Shown here: one piece after another, positions 7,956-16,917 of the stretch
Layout: each line of letters opens with the position of its first letter
Numbering within the stretch: the first letter of the stretch is position 1
Assembly (NCBI RefSeq): GCF_003951315.1
Contig: NZ_QLJH01000002.1
Span: 175,472-239,471, forward strand
Length of the DNA stretch: 64,000 nucleotides
DNA from: Sphingomonas sp. S-NIH.Pt15_0812
Lineage (GTDB): Bacteria; Pseudomonadota; Alphaproteobacteria; Sphingomonadales; Sphingomonadaceae
Direction of reading: 5' to 3'
Program-made: the position numbers and the translations under genes
The notes under the pieces: generated by a model
Told to the model about the DNA's origin: nothing
What the model saw: only the letters and a program-made list of their open reading frames with translations
The model's database searches: none

Positions 7956-9092
7956 TCAGCCCAGCGCGCCGGGCTGGCCGAGCGCTCCTTCGTACAGCGC
8001 CTTGTAGCGGTGGATCATCACCGCCTCGTCATAGTCGGCGAGCGCCTTTCGCCGGTTCGCGGCGCCCACGGAGCGCCGCAGGTCGGCGTCCTTCATCAGC
8101 GCCTGGATCACGTCGCGCAGGCGCACCTCGGTCGGAAATTCGGCGATGAACGGCAGGTTTTCCGGCGCGACCATGCGCCGCACATCGCCCAGCGGCAGGC
8201 TGGCGACCGGCAGGCCCGCCGCCATCGCCTCGACCACCGCGATCGGGAACTGCTCCGCCTCCGACGACACCGCCAGCAGGTCGAAGGCGCCGAGCATGTC
8301 GTAGCTCCGCTCCAACGGGCCGGGCAGGACCAGCCGGTCGTCGATCCCCATCGCCATCGCGGCACGCTCGATCGCCGCGCGCTCCGGTCCCTCGCCCACG
8401 ATCACCAGCCGGAACCTGCCCGACAGGCCGCCACAGGCGCGGACCAGCGCCGGGAAATTCTTGATCGGCGTCAGGCTGCCGATCGCGCCGATCACCACCT
8501 CGCCCGCCTTGCGGTCCAGGCCGGGGATCGCGCCCTTCTTCGCCGGCTGGCCATAGGCGCGGGTGGCGATGCCGGTGACGATGCGGTGGACGCGCGCGGC
8601 CGGCTGCTTCCAGGCGCGCAACGCGATCTCCTCCAGCGTCTCCGACGGCACGGCCAGTGCATGGGCGGCGGACAGCGCCGCGCGACGATAGAGGTTGCGC
8701 TCGATCTTCAGCCCGTTGGCCTCGTCGCCGGTGAAGCCGTCCTCGTGATGGACCAGTGGCGGCATGTCCTTGCCGAAGACGCGCCGCGCCATCACCCCGT
8801 CGATCGCCCCCCAGTCATAGGTCAGCACCAGGTCGAACCGGCGCATGAACTTGGCGATCGCCTCGTATCGGCCGACCGAGGGCCGTCCGGCGAGCGGCGG
8901 CGGGTTCTGCGCGATCTCGTAACGGACGCCGCTTGCGATCCGCGCCCGCGCGCCGAGCGCCGCCGGATCGGCGGAGACGATGACATGCCGCGCCCGCTCG
9001 CCCCAGGCCTGCATCAGCCGCGCCGCGCGCGCCTCCTTGCCGCCGAGGTCGAAGGAGGAATGGAGGTGGAGGATCGACAGAGGTGCGCTCAT
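7956..9092 (-). CDS. Glycosyltransferase, GT4 family
   Basis: 378 residues with a two-Rossmann (GT-B) organisation. The N-terminal acceptor domain starts ILHLHSSFDLGGKEARAA, carrying the Gly-Gly loop of GT4 enzymes. The C-terminal donor domain has the strand-loop GAIGSLTPIKNF (near residue 203), VIVGEGPERAAI (near 240) and the EQFPIAVVEAMAAGLPVA segment (near 288), which contains the conserved E-x7-E sugar-nucleotide motif. Probably cytoplasmic and membrane-associated, adding a sugar to a polysaccharide or lipid precursor. No polysaccharide cluster is around it, so the product is unknown. Confidence 0.85.
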   Translation of the reverse strand: MSAPLSILHLHSSFDLGGKEARAARLMQAWGERARHVIVSADPAALGARARIASGVRYEIAQNPPPLAGRPSVGRYEAIAKFMRRFDLVLTYDWGAIDGVMARRVFGKDMPPLVHHEDGFTGDEANGLKIERNLYRRAALSAAHALAVPSETLEEIALRAWKQPAARVHRIVTGIATRAYGQPAKKGAIPGLDRKAGEVVIGAIGSLTPIKNFPALVRACGGLSGRFRLVIVGEGPERAAIERAAMAMGIDDRLVLPGPLERSYDMLGAFDLLAVSSEAEQFPIAVVEAMAAGLPVASLPLGDVRRMVAPENLPFIAEFPTEVRLRDVIQALMKDADLRRSVGAANRRKALADYDEAVMIHRYKALYEGALGQPGALG

Positions 9093-9149
9093 CTCCCTCG
9101 CCTAGCCGATGCGGCGGCCGGTTTGAACCGGTACGATCTTACGCCTTTG

Positions 9150-9178
9150 TTCGAAAGGAAGCCGCCAACCGCTACAAT
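9150..9178 (+). promoter_or_regulatory. Candidate sigma70-type promoter for the small exported protein
   Basis: TTCGAA at 9150-9155 and TACAAT at 9173-9178 are separated by 17 bases. They lie in an AT-richer stretch 150 bases before the ATG at 9329, implying a leader of about 140 bases. Confidence 0.35.
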
Positions 9179-9328
9179 ATACACAGTATCTTAACGGATT
9201 CGATAAATCCAAAATGGTCGAATCGACAATGTGGAAAGGTCGCTTGCAAATGGCGGCGGAATGTTGCTTTTGCTGCCGTGCACCATATTCAGGATCGTGC
9301 CTGTAGCGGTGAAACAAAGGGAATTACC

Positions 9329-9571
9329 ATGAAGATCAAGTCGATCGTCGCAACTGCCTGCATCGCCACCCTGAGCGCCACCCCGGTTCTCGCCGCACCC
9401 GCAAACAGTGCGGCCAGCCTGTCGGTCGCCAAGTCGGTGCGTGCCTCGGCTCCTTCGAAGAAGGGCAACAAGCTTGCGGCACCGGGCGCGATCATCGGCC
9501 TGATCGGAGCGGCGGCGATCATCGCGGGCGGCGTCATCATCGCCGTCGACGACAATTCGGACAGCAACTAA
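9329..9571 (+). CDS. Small exported hydrophobic protein, unknown function
   Basis: 80 residues from ATG 9329 with AAAGGGA upstream. A signal peptide ends at PVLAAPA (near residue 22). A basic stretch (SKKGNKLAAPG) precedes one long hydrophobic segment (IIGLIGAAAIIAGGVIIAV), and the tail is acidic (DDNSDSN). Family not recognised; similar short proteins are common and poorly studied in sphingomonads. The reading frame is open further upstream but only this start gives a signal peptide. Confidence 0.7.
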   Translation: MKIKSIVATACIATLSATPVLAAPANSAASLSVAKSVRASAPSKKGNKLAAPGAIIGLIGAAAIIAGGVIIAVDDNSDSN

Positions 9572-9589
9572 GTCCGTTGCTTTCCCCGG

Positions 9590-10699
9590 TCAGGCGAAGG
9601 TCGACCGGGGGATATGGGTGATGCGGCAGGCCAGATCGGCCTCGCCGCTCGCCACGACATACTCCTCCCCCTGCTCCACGATGCCGGTCGTAAAGACGAC
9701 ATTCTCGAGATAGAGCAGGTCCTTCAGCGGCTCGGTCAGGGTCGGTGCCGGCTCCAGCAGCGGCGCATGTTCGGTCGCGACGGTGACCGACGGGTCATAG
9801 CGATCCAGGATCGACCAATAGGTACGATAGACGCCGACCACGCCCGATGGCTCGACTCCGTGCCACAGCGTCAGCCAGCCGCGCGGCGTCAGGATCGGCG
9901 GGGTGCCGCCGCCCATGCGCGCGGTCGCCACCGTGGCGGCATGGGGCCGGATGCCCGGCTTGTCATAGGGCTTCCAGTGCAGCGCGTCGGGCGAACTCGC
10001 CAGGTTGATCGACGGACCGGCCCGCCATTCGCTGTCCGGCGGATAGGCGAAATACAGGTCGCCGAGCGGCCGGGTCTGCGCCCAGAACTTGCCGCCGACC
10101 TTGCCTTCGAAAATCAGCATGTCCTTGTTCTGATGGTCGAGGACGATGCCCTCCAATACCCAGTCCAGCGCATCGTCGCTGGTATAGAGCGTCGTCGCAT
10201 GGCGTTCCGGGCTGACCGAGCAGGTGGTCATGTAATAGCGGCCATCGACGCGGCTGATCCGCGCATCCTCCAGGCCATAGCATTGGTAGTCGGCGGTCGG
10301 CGCGATCGCCCGGTCGTAATGGATGGCGACCACCGAGGTCCCGTCCGGCGACAGCTCGACGGGCAGCAGCCAGGACAGGCTGGTCAGCGCCATCACCTTC
10401 CACCCGCCGCCGCGCATCATGAACTTGCGGGGATCGGCGGTGTCGACCAGCGCCAGCGGCCAGGCATCGAGCCGATAGCCCTCCGCCGTCCAGCGGATCG
10501 CATGGACATGTCCGTCCCGGATCGGCTGGCGCAGCGCCTCCGCCACCCGCACCATCATCAGCAGATTGCCGTTCGCCAGCCGGGTCAGCCCCGGATTGAA
10601 CGCACCCAGCACATAGGTCTCGGCATCGATCCGCCCCGCCAGCGGCGAGCGGGTGAGATCGACGTCATGCGGCGTGAAGATGATCTGATCGAAGGCCAT
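9590..10699 (-). CDS. GH130-like glycoside phosphorylase/hydrolase
   Basis: 369 residues beginning at ATG 10699. It has the five-bladed beta-propeller signature of GH130 (mannosyl-oligosaccharide phosphorylases, formerly DUF377): FNPGLTRLANGNLLMMVR near the N-terminus, YGLEDARISRVDGRYYM (the Glu-Asp-Ala-Arg motif at the catalytic Asp) near residue 135, and an Arg/His-rich ligand surface. Members cleave beta-mannosides by phosphorolysis or hydrolysis. It is the second gene of a pair with the alpha/beta hydrolase, 35 bases downstream. The substrate is not determined by the sequence. Confidence 0.78.
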   Translation of the reverse strand: MAFDQIIFTPHDVDLTRSPLAGRIDAETYVLGAFNPGLTRLANGNLLMMVRVAEALRQPIRDGHVHAIRWTAEGYRLDAWPLALVDTADPRKFMMRGGGWKVMALTSLSWLLPVELSPDGTSVVAIHYDRAIAPTADYQCYGLEDARISRVDGRYYMTTCSVSPERHATTLYTSDDALDWVLEGIVLDHQNKDMLIFEGKVGGKFWAQTRPLGDLYFAYPPDSEWRAGPSINLASSPDALHWKPYDKPGIRPHAATVATARMGGGTPPILTPRGWLTLWHGVEPSGVVGVYRTYWSILDRYDPSVTVATEHAPLLEPAPTLTEPLKDLLYLENVVFTTGIVEQGEEYVVASGEADLACRITHIPRSTFA

Positions 10700-10734
10700 G
10701 GCGTGGAGACGCGTTGCGGCGGGGGCGGTTCCGC

Positions 10735-11598
10735 CTAGGACCCGTCGACCCGCGCCAGCAGCCGCTCGATCCCCGCCAGCGCCTCCGGCTCGGTCAGCAT
10801 CGGCGCATGGCCGACGCTCGGCACCGTCACCAGTTCGGCATCGGGCAGCGCCTCCGCCATCCGCCGCGCCGTGGCGGCACCCAGCACGTCGGACCGCTCG
10901 CCGCGCACCAGCAGCACGGGCACCCCGCCCAGGCCGCCCAGCGCCTGCCACATGTCCGGCCCCGTCTCCGCGCCCGGCACCCGGAACGGCTCGGCGATCT
11001 TCAGGTCGTAATCGAGCACGATCCGCCCGGCGGAGGTCACGCGGTAAAGCCGCTTGGCCATCGCCAGCCAATCGGCCAGTCCCCAATGCGGATAGATGTC
11101 GCGCTGCGCCTCCGCCAGCGTTCGCGCGGCGTGCAACCAGGTCGGGCAGCTCGATCCGCGACCGACATAGCCCCGGATGCGCGCGATGCCCGCCGCCTCC
11201 AGTTCGGGGCCGATATCGTTCAGCACCGCGCCCGCAATCCGCTCGCGCGCGGGGCCGGTCAGCAGCATAGTCACGATCCCGCCCAGCGACGTTCCGACCG
11301 CTACGAACCGCGCGATCCCCCGGTCCGCCAGCAGCGCCAGCACGTCCTGCACATAGGTGAGCGGGACATAGCTCATCGCGTCGCGCGCATAGCCGCTCTC
11401 GCCCCGGCCGCGAAAATCGACCGCGATCACCCGCCGGCGACCCGCCATCGCCTCGGCCAGGGCCGCGAAGTCGCGCGCGTTGCGGGTCAGGCCGGGGAGG
11501 CAGATCAGCGGCGGGACGCCCGCATCCCCGGGATAATCCCGTGCGTGCAGGCGGATGCCGTCATTCGACCACCAGAAGATGTTCTCATACGCCGCCAT
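10735..11598 (-). CDS. Alpha/beta-fold hydrolase
   Basis: 287 residues. The oxyanion segment is LICLPGLTRNARDF and the nucleophile elbow is VGTSLGG (Ser near residue 98). DFRGRGESGYA is the conserved motif between strands. The acid lies in VLLVRGERSDVL and the catalytic His in SVGHAPMLTEPEA. This is the esterase/haloalkane-dehalogenase-like superfamily, so ester, lactone or C-C hydrolysis are all possible. It starts 36 bases from the divergent selO gene, so the two share a very short promoter region. Confidence 0.88.
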   Translation of the reverse strand: MAAYENIFWWSNDGIRLHARDYPGDAGVPPLICLPGLTRNARDFAALAEAMAGRRRVIAVDFRGRGESGYARDAMSYVPLTYVQDVLALLADRGIARFVAVGTSLGGIVTMLLTGPARERIAGAVLNDIGPELEAAGIARIRGYVGRGSSCPTWLHAARTLAEAQRDIYPHWGLADWLAMAKRLYRVTSAGRIVLDYDLKIAEPFRVPGAETGPDMWQALGGLGGVPVLLVRGERSDVLGAATARRMAEALPDAELVTVPSVGHAPMLTEPEALAGIERLLARVDGS

Positions 11599-11634
11599 GT
11601 TGCACCCCCGCCGTGGAGCCCCCCATATCGCGTC

Positions 11635-12993
11635 ATGCCCCACAGCCCGCAAGCATATCGCCCAAGCACCGCATTGCTCGACCTCGGCCCCGATTTCTGG
11701 GACCCGGTGGCGGCGGCGGACTTCCCGCAGACGATGCTCCGCTACCGCAACGACCGCGCCGCCGCGTCGATCGGCCTCGCCGGGCTGAACGAAGCCGAAT
11801 GGCTCGGCCATTTCGGCCGATTTCAGCCGCTGCCCGACACATTGCCCCAGCCGCTGGCGCTACGCTATCACGGCCATCAGTTCCGCAGCTACAATCCCGA
11901 TATCGGCGACGGGCGCGGCTTCACCTTCGCGCAGATGCTCGACGATCGCGACCGGCTGATGGACCTCGGCACCAAGGGCTCGGGCCAGACGCCCTATAGC
12001 CGGTTCGGCGACGGCCGGCTGACGCTGAAGGGCGGCGTGCGCGAGATCCTGGCGACCGAGATGCTGGAGGCCTTGAACGTCCCCACCTCGCGCACCCTGT
12101 CGCTGATCGAGACGGGCGAGTCGCTGGACAGGGGCGACGAACCCTCCCCGACCCGCTCCGCCGTGCTGGTCCGGCTGAGCCACGGCCATATCCGCATCGG
12201 CAGCTTCCAGCGGCTTGCCTGGTTCCAGGACGAGGCGGCGATGCGGCGGCTAGTCGATTACGTGCTGGTCGAACTGCACGGACAGGCGCCGGGCGATCCG
12301 GTACGGATGCTGGCCAATATCGTTGAGCGTACCGCCGTGCTGGCGGCGCGCTACATGGCGGCCGGGTTCGTCCATGGCGTGCTCAACACCGACAATATCA
12401 ACGTCACCGGCGAAAGCTTCGATTATGGCCCCTGGCGGTTCGCCCCGACCTGGAACCCGGGTTTCACCGCCGCTTATTTCGACCATCAGGGCCTTTACGC
12501 CTTCGGCCGCCAGCCCGAGGCGATCGGCTGGAACGTCGCGCAGCTCGCCGCGACCTTGCGGCTGGTGGCGGAGAGCGATCCTCTGATCGCCGCGCTGGAG
12601 GGATTCGCCGGCCATTTCCACCCCGCCCTGGTCGAGGCGATGCTATGGCGGCTCGGCGTCCGGCCGCGTGGGGCCGAGGAGGATCGCGCGTTGGTCCGCG
12701 CGCTGGAGCGGACCCTGCGCGCCACCCAGGCTCCTATCGACCGGCTGTTCTTCGACGCCTTTGGTGGCCGCCTGCCCGACAGCTACGATACCGAGTGGGA
12801 CGAGGTGCGCAGCCGTCTGGCCCCCTATGCCCCCCGCAAGGACCGCGCCCATGCCTATTGGTCGGACGAACCCTGCGCGATGCTGATCGACGAAGTGGAG
12901 GCGATCTGGGCTCCGATCGCCGCCGAGGACGACTGGTCGCAGTTGGACGGAAAGGTGGCGGCGATCCGCGCCATGGGCGAGGCGCTGGCCTGA
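11635..12993 (+). CDS. selO: Protein adenylyltransferase SelO (YdiU family)
   Basis: 452-residue pseudokinase that transfers AMP from ATP to Ser/Thr/Tyr of target proteins; it functions in redox stress responses in characterised members. Recognisable pieces are ALRYHGHQFRSYNPDIGDGRG (nucleotide loop), LKGSGQTPYSR-type motif (DLGTKGSGQTPYSRFGDG), the ATEMLEALNVPTSR helix, and FVHGVLNTDNINVTGES, which holds the metal-binding Asn/Asp. The usual FDYGPW segment follows. The protein lacks the C-terminal Sec/Cys motif seen in longer members. Slightly shorter than E. coli YdiU (478). Confidence 0.95.
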   Translation: MPHSPQAYRPSTALLDLGPDFWDPVAAADFPQTMLRYRNDRAAASIGLAGLNEAEWLGHFGRFQPLPDTLPQPLALRYHGHQFRSYNPDIGDGRGFTFAQMLDDRDRLMDLGTKGSGQTPYSRFGDGRLTLKGGVREILATEMLEALNVPTSRTLSLIETGESLDRGDEPSPTRSAVLVRLSHGHIRIGSFQRLAWFQDEAAMRRLVDYVLVELHGQAPGDPVRMLANIVERTAVLAARYMAAGFVHGVLNTDNINVTGESFDYGPWRFAPTWNPGFTAAYFDHQGLYAFGRQPEAIGWNVAQLAATLRLVAESDPLIAALEGFAGHFHPALVEAMLWRLGVRPRGAEEDRALVRALERTLRATQAPIDRLFFDAFGGRLPDSYDTEWDEVRSRLAPYAPRKDRAHAYWSDEPCAMLIDEVEAIWAPIAAEDDWSQLDGKVAAIRAMGEALA

Positions 12994-13070
12994 TCCGTCC
13001 CGAAACGGCACAAGGCCCTCCCCCCATCGACCGGCTGGACCTGAACGCGGCACGACTTCATAGAGTGAGG

Positions 13071-14480
13071 ATGGGCGAGCTAGTCAGCCATGAACCTGCC
13101 ACGGGCGCGGAACTGGCCCGCCTGCCGATCGGCGATGCCGACACGGAGGTCGAGGCGGCCCGCGCGTCCTGGGCTGGATGGGCGGCGCAGGCGCTGTCCT
13201 ATCGCGTCGAGACGCTGCGCCGTTTCGCCAATGTGGTGCGCCAGCGGCACGAGCCCTTCGCAGACCTGATCGCGCGCGAAACCGGCAAGCCCCTGTGGGA
13301 GGCACGGACCGAAGTCGATTCGGTGATCGCCAAGGTCGACATATCGGTCGCCGCCTACGCCGAGCGCACCTCGCAGCGTCGCATGGAAGGCCAGATGGGC
13401 TCGCGCATGGCAATCCGGCACAAGCCGCATGGCGTGCTCGCGGTGCTTGGCCCCTATAATTTCCCGGCGCATCTGCCCAACGGACATATCGTCCCTGCGC
13501 TGCTCGCGGGCAATGCGGTGGTCTTCAAGCCGTCCGAGAAGACACCGGCGACCGGCCGCTTCCTGGTCGAATGCCTCCATGCCGCCGGCGTACCGGAGGG
13601 GTGCGTTCGCCTGCTGGTCGGCGGCCCGGCGGAGGGGCGCGCCCTGTCGGCGCATCCCGGCATCGACGGACTGCTGTTCACCGGATCGGCGCGGACCGGC
13701 CTGGCGCTCAACCGCCAGTTCGCCGAGCATCCGGAGAAGATCCTGGCGCTGGAAATGGGCGGCAACAATCCGATCGTCGTCTGGGACACGCCCGACCTGC
13801 ACAGCGCGGCGGTGCTGGTGATCCAGTCCGCCTTCACCAGCGCCGGACAGCGCTGCACCGCCGCACGGCGGCTGATCGTCGAGGCGCGGCTGGCCGATGC
13901 CCTCCTCGCCATCCTTGACGACATGGTCGGGCGGCTGATCGTCGGTGCGCCGCATGACGACCCCGCGCCCTTCATGGGTCCGGTGATCGACAATGACGCG
14001 GCGGACCATCTGTCGGAAAGCTTTCTGGGGCTGGTGATGCGCGGCGGCCGCGCGATCCGCCATCTGGCCCGCCCCGATCCCGACCGTCCCTTCCTGATCC
14101 CGGGCCTGATCGACGTGACCGCCATGGCCGACCGGCCCGATGGCGAGCTGTTCGGCCCAATTCTCCAGATCGTGCGCACCGACGATTTCGACACCGCGCT
14201 CGCCGAGGCGAACGCCACCCGCTACGGCCTGTCCGCCAGCCTGGTCAGCCAGACGCCGGCGCTCTACGACCGCTTCTGGGCGACGATCCGCGCGGGCATC
14301 GTCAACTGGAACAAGCCGACCAACGGCGCGGCGTCCAATGCGCCGTTCGGCGGCATCGGCTGGTCGGGCAATCATCGGCCATCCGCCTATTACGCCGCCG
14401 ATTACTGCGCCTATCCGGTGGTCAGCAGCGAAGCCGACTCCGCCCGCGCCGCGATCGGCGTGGGGTTGCGGGACGGCTGA
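13071..14480 (+). CDS. astD: Succinylglutamate-semialdehyde dehydrogenase
   Basis: 469-residue NAD-dependent aldehyde dehydrogenase. The cofactor motif is LFTGSARTG, the catalytic Glu lies in ALEMGGNNP, and the nucleophilic Cys in AGQRCTAARR. The GPYNFPAHLPNGHIVPALLAG and KPSEKTP segments and the length match AstD, fourth enzyme of arginine succinyltransferase degradation. No astA, astB, astC or astE is adjacent, so the pathway role rests on family similarity. ATG 13071 follows GTGAGG closely. It lies 77 bases after selO. Confidence 0.88.
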   Translation: MGELVSHEPATGAELARLPIGDADTEVEAARASWAGWAAQALSYRVETLRRFANVVRQRHEPFADLIARETGKPLWEARTEVDSVIAKVDISVAAYAERTSQRRMEGQMGSRMAIRHKPHGVLAVLGPYNFPAHLPNGHIVPALLAGNAVVFKPSEKTPATGRFLVECLHAAGVPEGCVRLLVGGPAEGRALSAHPGIDGLLFTGSARTGLALNRQFAEHPEKILALEMGGNNPIVVWDTPDLHSAAVLVIQSAFTSAGQRCTAARRLIVEARLADALLAILDDMVGRLIVGAPHDDPAPFMGPVIDNDAADHLSESFLGLVMRGGRAIRHLARPDPDRPFLIPGLIDVTAMADRPDGELFGPILQIVRTDDFDTALAEANATRYGLSASLVSQTPALYDRFWATIRAGIVNWNKPTNGAASNAPFGGIGWSGNHRPSAYYAADYCAYPVVSSEADSARAAIGVGLRDG

Positions 14481-14507
14481 GCCCGAGACGTGACCTCGAC
14501 CTGAAAA

Positions 14508-14585
14508 CGTCATTGCGAGCGCAGCGAAGCAATCCAAAGCCGCGCGCGTGACGCCCTGGATCGCTTCGCCACGCTCGCAATGACG
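14508..14585. repeat. Palindromic repeat, CATTGCGAGC family
   Basis: Inverted arms CGTCATTGCGAGCGCAGCG at 14508 and CGCTCGCAATGACG ending at 14585 enclose about 20 unrelated bases; the arms continue into AAGCAATCCA and TGGATCGCTTCG. This is a known dispersed palindrome type in alphaproteobacterial intergenic regions. The interval 14481-14763 has no gene. Confidence 0.85.
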
Positions 14586-14637
14586 GCTTGGGTCAACCCG
14601 ATGTCATCCTGCGCCAGGCTGCCCCTGCCCCGCTCTC

Positions 14638-14745
14638 CTGTTCCCCGGCGAAGGCCGGGGCCCAGTTGGGGGACGATCATGACGACGCGCAACGCTGGAT
14701 AACCACAGCCTTCCCGACTGGACCCCGGCCTTCGCCGGGGAACAG
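14638..14745. repeat. Palindromic repeat pair, CCCCGGCGAAGGCCGGGG family
   Basis: CTGTTCCCCGGCGAAGGCC begins at 14638 and its near-perfect inverted copy GGCCTTCGCCGGGGAACAG ends at 14745, with about 42 bases between the 33-base arms. It matches the degenerate copy at 5613-5717. The paired layout resembles REP/BIME elements mobilised by REP-associated transposases; no such gene is in the window. Confidence 0.85.
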
Positions 14746-14763
14746 GCGGGGGAACGCCTCGCG

Positions 14764-15480
14764 TTACCGCCGTCCGCGCCAGATCCTGACCGAGGCGTTG
14801 GGCGACAGCCCACCCTGATGCGCGGGGCAACGCTGGTAACGGAAGCCCTTGTCGAGACACAGCCACACTTCGTCCAGCCAGCCGTTCCGGTCCGCCGTCA
14901 CGCGCATCATGTCCGGGGTCAGCCCCGGATTGGCGCGCGCCATCGCCTGGGCGAACTGCCCGGCGGTCAGGGGCTCGCGCGACAGCGCCTCCATGTCGGG
15001 ATAGCGCAGCTTGCGATAGAGCGCGGCGGAGCGGTTGAAATAGCTTTTTGGCGTCTCGCCCGCCATGCAGGTGCCGTGCTTGGACCATTCATGCTGCATC
15101 AGCTGCGCCGATGGCGTGGCGCAGAGATGGGCGCGGATCACCGGGCGCGGCAACAACGGGGTCGCCCGGCAATATTGCGGCCAGTCCTTGCCGATGCCGT
15201 CCGGCCACAATCCATGCAGCGTGAAGCCGAAGCGATTGCCGCTGCCGCATTGCAGCCGCGCGCTCGCCTCGTCGCCATTCTCGCGGCAGTAGCGGGGCGC
15301 CCAGGTGATCGCCAGGGTATAGCCACCGATCGGCAGCACGCGGCGGGGCTGACCATCGCTCGGCAGGTCGGGATGTGGGCGCGGCACGGCATTGGGGATC
15401 GCGCATTTATAGGCCTGGGCCTGCACCGCCGACGGCACGACCATCAAGGCCGCCGCCATCCATCCGAACCGCACGATCAC
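14764..15480 (-). CDS. Secreted ribonuclease T2
   Basis: Exported endoribonuclease that cleaves RNA through 2',3'-cyclic intermediates. 238 residues with a signal peptide (WMAAALMVVPSAVQAQA). Both conserved active-site segments are intact: FTLHGLWPDG (CAS I His) and HEWSKHGTC (CAS II Glu-His-x2-His). Several Cys pairs suggest disulfides in the periplasm. The GTG start overlaps the stop of the upstream membrane-protein gene (GTGA), so they form a two-gene operon. Confidence 0.92.
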   Translation of the reverse strand: MIVRFGWMAAALMVVPSAVQAQAYKCAIPNAVPRPHPDLPSDGQPRRVLPIGGYTLAITWAPRYCRENGDEASARLQCGSGNRFGFTLHGLWPDGIGKDWPQYCRATPLLPRPVIRAHLCATPSAQLMQHEWSKHGTCMAGETPKSYFNRSAALYRKLRYPDMEALSREPLTAGQFAQAMARANPGLTPDMMRVTADRNGWLDEVWLCLDKGFRYQRCPAHQGGLSPNASVRIWRGRR

Positions 15481-15899
15481 AACTCCTTCTCCGTCACCAC
15501 CCTATCCTCTTCCCAATCGTCATGCGGCCACGCGAAGAAGGCGCGCGCGGTCGGCCGGAACAACAATACCGCGCCGATCACCGTCAGCACCACCTGCACG
15601 ACATTGACCACGCCGAGCGGCCCCAGCGCCACCTGTCCCGTCCCGATCTGGTAGAGGAGCGAGATCGCGCCCAGCCCGGTCAGCGCGATCAGCAGGCCGC
15701 GCGCGATCCGGCTGCCGCGCCGGGTAGTGAACAGGATCAGCAGCAGGAACGCGCCGACCGTGAAGGCCGTCACGCCGCCCGCCAGCCCGGCGCCATAGGC
15801 ATCGACCAGCGGCCGCCATACCATCAGCGAACTGACGAGCAGCAGCGCGGTGCCGCCGAGATAGAATTGCTCGGCCGTGACGATGGATTTCGGGCGCAC
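15477..15899 (-). CDS. Four-helix membrane protein, unknown function
   Basis: 140 residues from GTG 15899, which has AGGGG six bases upstream; the frame is open further but without better starts. Four hydrophobic segments (FYLGGTALLLVSSLMVW, GLAGGVTAFTVGAFLLLILF, GLLIALTGLGAISLLYQI, VVNVVQVVLTVIGAVLLF) end in an acidic tail (HDDWEEDRVVTEKEL). No family recognised. Coupled to the RNase T2 gene, so it may share its regulation. Confidence 0.72.
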   Translation of the reverse strand: MRPKSIVTAEQFYLGGTALLLVSSLMVWRPLVDAYGAGLAGGVTAFTVGAFLLLILFTTRRGSRIARGLLIALTGLGAISLLYQIGTGQVALGPLGVVNVVQVVLTVIGAVLLFRPTARAFFAWPHDDWEEDRVVTEKEL

Positions 15900-16033
15900 G
15901 CTTTTCCCCTTGCACAAGCATCCGGCTTCTACCGCCGATCCTGCCGGCTGAGAACCGTTCGTTTCGCGCGCATAACGCTGTCGATCGGGGGACGATCCGG
16001 GAAGAGCGGGTCGCTCCCTCCCCACGCCGCTTC

Positions 16034-16056
16034 ATATTCCCCCGGCAAAGGCGGGA
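16034..16056. repeat. Short hairpin related to the CCCCGGC repeat family
   Basis: TTCCCCCGGCAAAGGCGGGAGAA is a degenerate single arm, with its own small stem, between the membrane-protein gene and nadC. No partner copy is seen. Confidence 0.4.
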
Positions 16057-16077
16057 GAACAGCAATACCGGACGACG

Positions 16078-16917
16078 TCAGACCGCCGCGAAATCCAGTC
16101 CGATATCGGCCGCCGGCGCCGACTGGGTCAGGCGGCCGACGCTGACATAGGTCACGCCGCTCGCGGCGATCGCGCGGATCGTGTCGAGCCGCACGCCGCC
16201 CGACGCCTCGGTCGGCACCCGCCCGTCGACCAGGGCGACCGCCTCGGCCAGCATCTGCGGCCCCATATTGTCGAGCAGCAGATGCGTCGCACCTGCCGCC
16301 AGCGCCGATTCGATCTGGTCCAGCCGGTCGACCTCGACGATGATGCGCTCGATCCCCGCCGCCACCGCGCGCGCCACCGCCGGGCCGACGCCGCCCGCGA
16401 CCGCGACGTGATTGTCCTTGATCATCGCCGCGTCCCACAGGCCCATGCGATGGTTCTGCGCGCCGCCCATCCGCGTCGCATATTTCTCCAGCAGGCGGAG
16501 ACCCGGGATCGTCTTGCGCGTGTCGAGCAACGTGGCACCCGTCCCCGCGATCGCATCGACATAGGTCGCGGTCAGCGTCGCGATGCCGGACAGATGCTGC
16601 ACCGTGTTGAGCGCCGATCGCTCGGCGGTCAGCATCGCGCGCGCCGCACCGGACAAGCGCATCAGCTCGGTGCCCGCCACGACCCGCGCCCCGTCCTCGA
16701 CCAGCCGCTCGATCGCCACATCCGGGTCGAGCGTGCGGAAGAACGCCTCGGCAATCTCCAGCCCGGCGACGGTGATCGCCTCGCGACTGTCCATCACGCC
16801 GGTGAAGCGTGCCTCGGCCGGGATCACCGCCTGGCTGGTGATGTCACCGCCCGGCCCCAGATCCTCCGCCAGCGTGGCGGCGACGAAGGCGGCGCAGTCG
16901 AAACCGTCCGGCAGCAT
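16078..16917 (-). CDS. nadC: Quinolinate phosphoribosyltransferase (nicotinate-nucleotide pyrophosphorylase)
   Basis: 279 residues. It converts quinolinate and PRPP to nicotinate mononucleotide in de novo NAD synthesis. Conserved stretches: EDLGPGGDIT near residue 18, ERSALNTVQHLSGIAT near 105, LDTRKTIPGLRLLEKYA near 132 (Arg/Lys that bind quinolinate), GGAQNHRMGL and MIKDNH near 160, the IIVEVD strand and the EASGGV loop near 240. The ATG overlaps the nadA stop (TGATG), so the two are translated together. Confidence 0.96.
   Translation of the reverse strand: MLPDGFDCAAFVAATLAEDLGPGGDITSQAVIPAEARFTGVMDSREAITVAGLEIAEAFFRTLDPDVAIERLVEDGARVVAGTELMRLSGAARAMLTAERSALNTVQHLSGIATLTATYVDAIAGTGATLLDTRKTIPGLRLLEKYATRMGGAQNHRMGLWDAAMIKDNHVAVAGGVGPAVARAVAAGIERIIVEVDRLDQIESALAAGATHLLLDNMGPQMLAEAVALVDGRVPTEASGGVRLDTIRAIAASGVTYVSVGRLTQSAPAADIGLDFAAV

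Noticed and set aside
10714..11634. N-terminal extension of the selO frame
   Set aside because: It is antisense to the alpha/beta hydrolase and has no relation to SelO; the true start is at 11635.
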